Part shown: piece after piece, positions 5,759 to 6,571 of the stretch
Layout of the letters: the number at the start of each line of letters is the position of its first letter
Numbering within the stretch: the first letter of the stretch is position 1
Assembly (NCBI GenBank): GCA_025937075.1
Contig: JAICSD010000257.1
Location: forward strand, 1 to 6,571
Direction: 5' to 3'
DNA from: Vicinamibacteria bacterium
GTDB lineage: Bacteria > Acidobacteriota > Vicinamibacteria > Vicinamibacterales > 2-12-FULL-66-21
DNA: 6,571 bases
Made by a program: the position numbers and the translations under genes
Notes under the pieces: generated by a model
The model's database searches: none
What the model was told of the DNA's origin: nothing
Seen by the model: the letters and a program-made list of their open reading frames with translations, nothing else

Positions 5759-5853
5759 GTGATCACAGGAGTCCAGGAGATCAGGAGGAAAAAACAGGAG
5801 TTCAGGAGTTCAGAAGCAATGATTCTCCTGATCTCCTTATCTCCTGTGATCAA
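5759..5853. repeat. inverted array of tandem 8-mers filling a convergent junction
   Basis: The whole 95-bp gap between two opposing stop codons is one structure. The 5' arm is 12 bp (5760-5771), 3 mismatches, then 13 bp (5775-5787). It is the reverse complement of 5841-5852 and 5825-5837, so 25 of 28 positions pair. The arms and loop are built of the 8-mer CAGGAGNN: copies start at 5767, 5775 (first base lost to register, CAGGAGAT at 5774), 5782, 5795, 5803 and a decayed one at 5811. The 3' arm has three copies of the complement from 5825. The element is symmetric to the base: stop TGA, one G, TGATCA on the left; TGATCA, one A, stop TCA (minus TGA) on the right. Confidence 0.85.
5789..5838 (-). 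terminator. intrinsic terminator for the bactofilin gene
   Basis: On the minus strand, 5838-5825 pairs with 5808-5795 (12 of 14 positions, two CAGGAG units each side) around a 16-nt loop. Six U residues (5794-5789) follow directly, a textbook Rho-independent terminator starting 15 nt after the bactofilin stop. This fold uses the same 3' arm (5825-5838) as the longer outer stem of the 8-mer array, so the two folds exclude each other. On the plus strand no U-tract follows the stem. Confidence 0.65.
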
Positions 5854-6210
5854 TCAGGACGCGCGCGCGATCTTCAGCGCGCCTTCGGCCTCGCCGGTGA
5901 TGTGCACCCTGCCGCGAAGGTAGGCGCCGTCGGCAACCGACACGCGCGGCGCGGTCACGTCGCCATCGACTTCTGCGGTGCTCCGCAGCTCGATCCGGTT
6001 CTCCGCGACCAACGACCCCTTCACGGCGCCGGCCACCACGATGCCCGCGGCCGCCACGTCGGCCTGCGCGAGACCGCCGACCTCGATCGTGACGGTGTGC
6101 CCTGACACGTCGATCGTTCCTTCGACGCGTCCCGATATCGATACCGGCTCGCGCGCGGACATTTCTCCTTTGATGACGAGGGATGACCCGATATGTGCGC
6201 CGCTCTGCAT
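5854..6210 (-). CDS. bactofilin family cytoskeletal polymer protein
   Basis: 118 aa. The frame is open to 6489, but the conserved start is MQSGAHIGSSLVIKGEM at 6210, with AGGAGG 8 nt upstream, so the upstream 93 codons are not used. The sequence is a single bactofilin domain (DUF583): GSSLVIKGEMSAREPVSISGRVEG (8-31), then short repeated turns of about 17-18 residues, IEVGGLAQADVAAAGIVVAGAVKGSLVA, ELRSTAEVDGDVTAPRVSVADGAYLRGRVHITG. This is the hydrophobic spacing of a right-handed beta-helix that polymerises without nucleotide. Bactofilins form membrane-linked filaments for cell shape, stalks or chromosome placement (family knowledge). N- and C-terminal tails are very short, so it is near-minimal. 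The M23 peptidase gene often found beside bactofilins is not in view. Confidence 0.92.
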   Translation of the reverse strand: MQSGAHIGSSLVIKGEMSAREPVSISGRVEGTIDVSGHTVTIEVGGLAQADVAAAGIVVAGAVKGSLVAENRIELRSTAEVDGDVTAPRVSVADGAYLRGRVHITGEAEGALKIARAS

Positions 6211-6430
6211 TGGACCTGCCTCCTGCCGCGTGAAAGTGGAAGGTAACGGCGCGGCGGGGGCAAAGCGCGTGCCCGTCGCGATGCACCAACTGGCGCGGGA
6301 TTTCGCGCTTATCGCGCGCGACGCCATCACCGTTTCGTGATCGAACTGCAAACGTGTAGGTGCGTCACACAGGAACTGATGGGCTCGCCGACGAGCATGC
6401 GGTGGGAAATTTGCAACGGCCATCCGGATT
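6211..6430. other. divergent intergenic region, no confident promoter
   Basis: The 220 bp between the bactofilin and the right-edge gene should hold promoters for both. Only a 6-bp inverted repeat, TCGCGC-TTATC-GCGCGA (6303-6319), and the bactofilin ribosome-binding site (AGGAGG near 6219-6224) stand out. No -35/-10 pair convinced on either strand. Confidence 0.4.
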
Positions 6431-6571
6431 ATGGCAGCCGCGGAAGTGCTCGTTGAATTTCCCGACACGATCTCGACCGAGGAGGGCACCCAGTACGTGG
6501 CGCGCGCCTGCGGGAGGCCTGAAAGCGACGGACTCTGGCACGGCTGGATTGAGTTTCTACCCGTTCACGGC
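6431..6571 (+). CDS. small hypothetical protein, 3' truncated by the window edge
   Basis: An ATG at 6431 opens a frame that runs to the last base: 47 codons, no stop. It begins MAAAEVLVEFPDTIS, continues TQYVARACGRPESDG and ends LWHGWIEFLPVHG. Third positions are mostly G or C, the codon choice matches neighbours, and the pattern (strand, polar turn, YVARACGR, W-GWIEF-P) looks like a real folded protein. From memory it resembles small uncharacterised proteins with a 'W.GWIEF.P' core found in Acidobacteriota and relatives; I cannot name a family. The ribosome-binding site is weak and no other in-frame start lies between 6431 and the upstream stop at 6377. It diverges from the bactofilin gene. 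Confidence 0.65.
   Translation, partial: MAAAEVLVEFPDTISTEEGTQYVARACGRPESDGLWHGWIEFLPVHG

Noticed and set aside
4427..5853. CRISPR array or mobile-element ends
   Set aside because: The units are 8-9 nt, contiguous and inverted, with no spacers, no transposase, and no target-site duplication visible; each element is confined to one junction.
6211..6489. N-terminal extension of the bactofilin frame
   Set aside because: A strong AGGAGG and the conserved domain start both point to ATG 6210; the extension overlaps the divergent gene start.

Overview
The window reads as high-GC bacterial chromosome from a free-living heterotroph. An Acidobacteriota-like organism (Vicinamibacteria type) fits best: many small exported proteins, a single-domain S9 peptidase, a Gfo/Idh/MocA dehydrogenase and an ACS-type MFS carrier. 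This taxonomic guess is from gene flavour only; there is no rRNA or marker gene. Eight genes are seen, plus a ninth that runs off the right edge.

Left part (1-2860). A left-truncated Gfo/Idh/MocA oxidoreductase (+, 1-750) converges on, and overlaps by 33 bp, a small exported protein (-, 718-1152). Upstream of that, in the same orientation, lie a secreted S9-family serine peptidase (-, 1231-2370) and a stand-alone CheY-like receiver (-, 2483-2860). The two minus-strand gaps hold GC-rich stem-loops without U-tracts.

Middle (2861-4430). A 250-bp divergent region separates the receiver from an MFS transporter of the anion:cation symporter type (+, 3111-4430, TTG start). It carries a good promoter candidate overlapped by a 23-bp imperfect palindrome (likely operator), and a second nested palindrome further up.

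Right part (4427-6571). The transporter converges on an exported NTF2-like (DUF4440-like) protein (-, 4549-5019). Diverging from that is a small two-TM protein resembling SLATT effectors (+, 5213-5758), which converges on a bactofilin (-, 5854-6210). Diverging from the bactofilin is the start of a small hypothetical gene (+, 6431-end).

The most notable signal is not a gene. Both convergent junctions that have intergenic room (4427-4552 and 5759-5853) are filled from stop codon to stop codon by a long inverted repeat whose arms are tandem short repeats: 9-mers in one, 8-mers in the other. The units differ, yet both elements begin with the same palindrome GTGATCAC at or directly after a stop codon, have an AAAAC-type A-tract where the 5' arm ends, and have CAATG where the 3' arm begins. 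They look like two members of one family of repeat-built, stop-to-stop 3'-end elements. In the second, the shared 3' arm can form two exclusive folds, one of which is a canonical intrinsic terminator for the bactofilin transcript.
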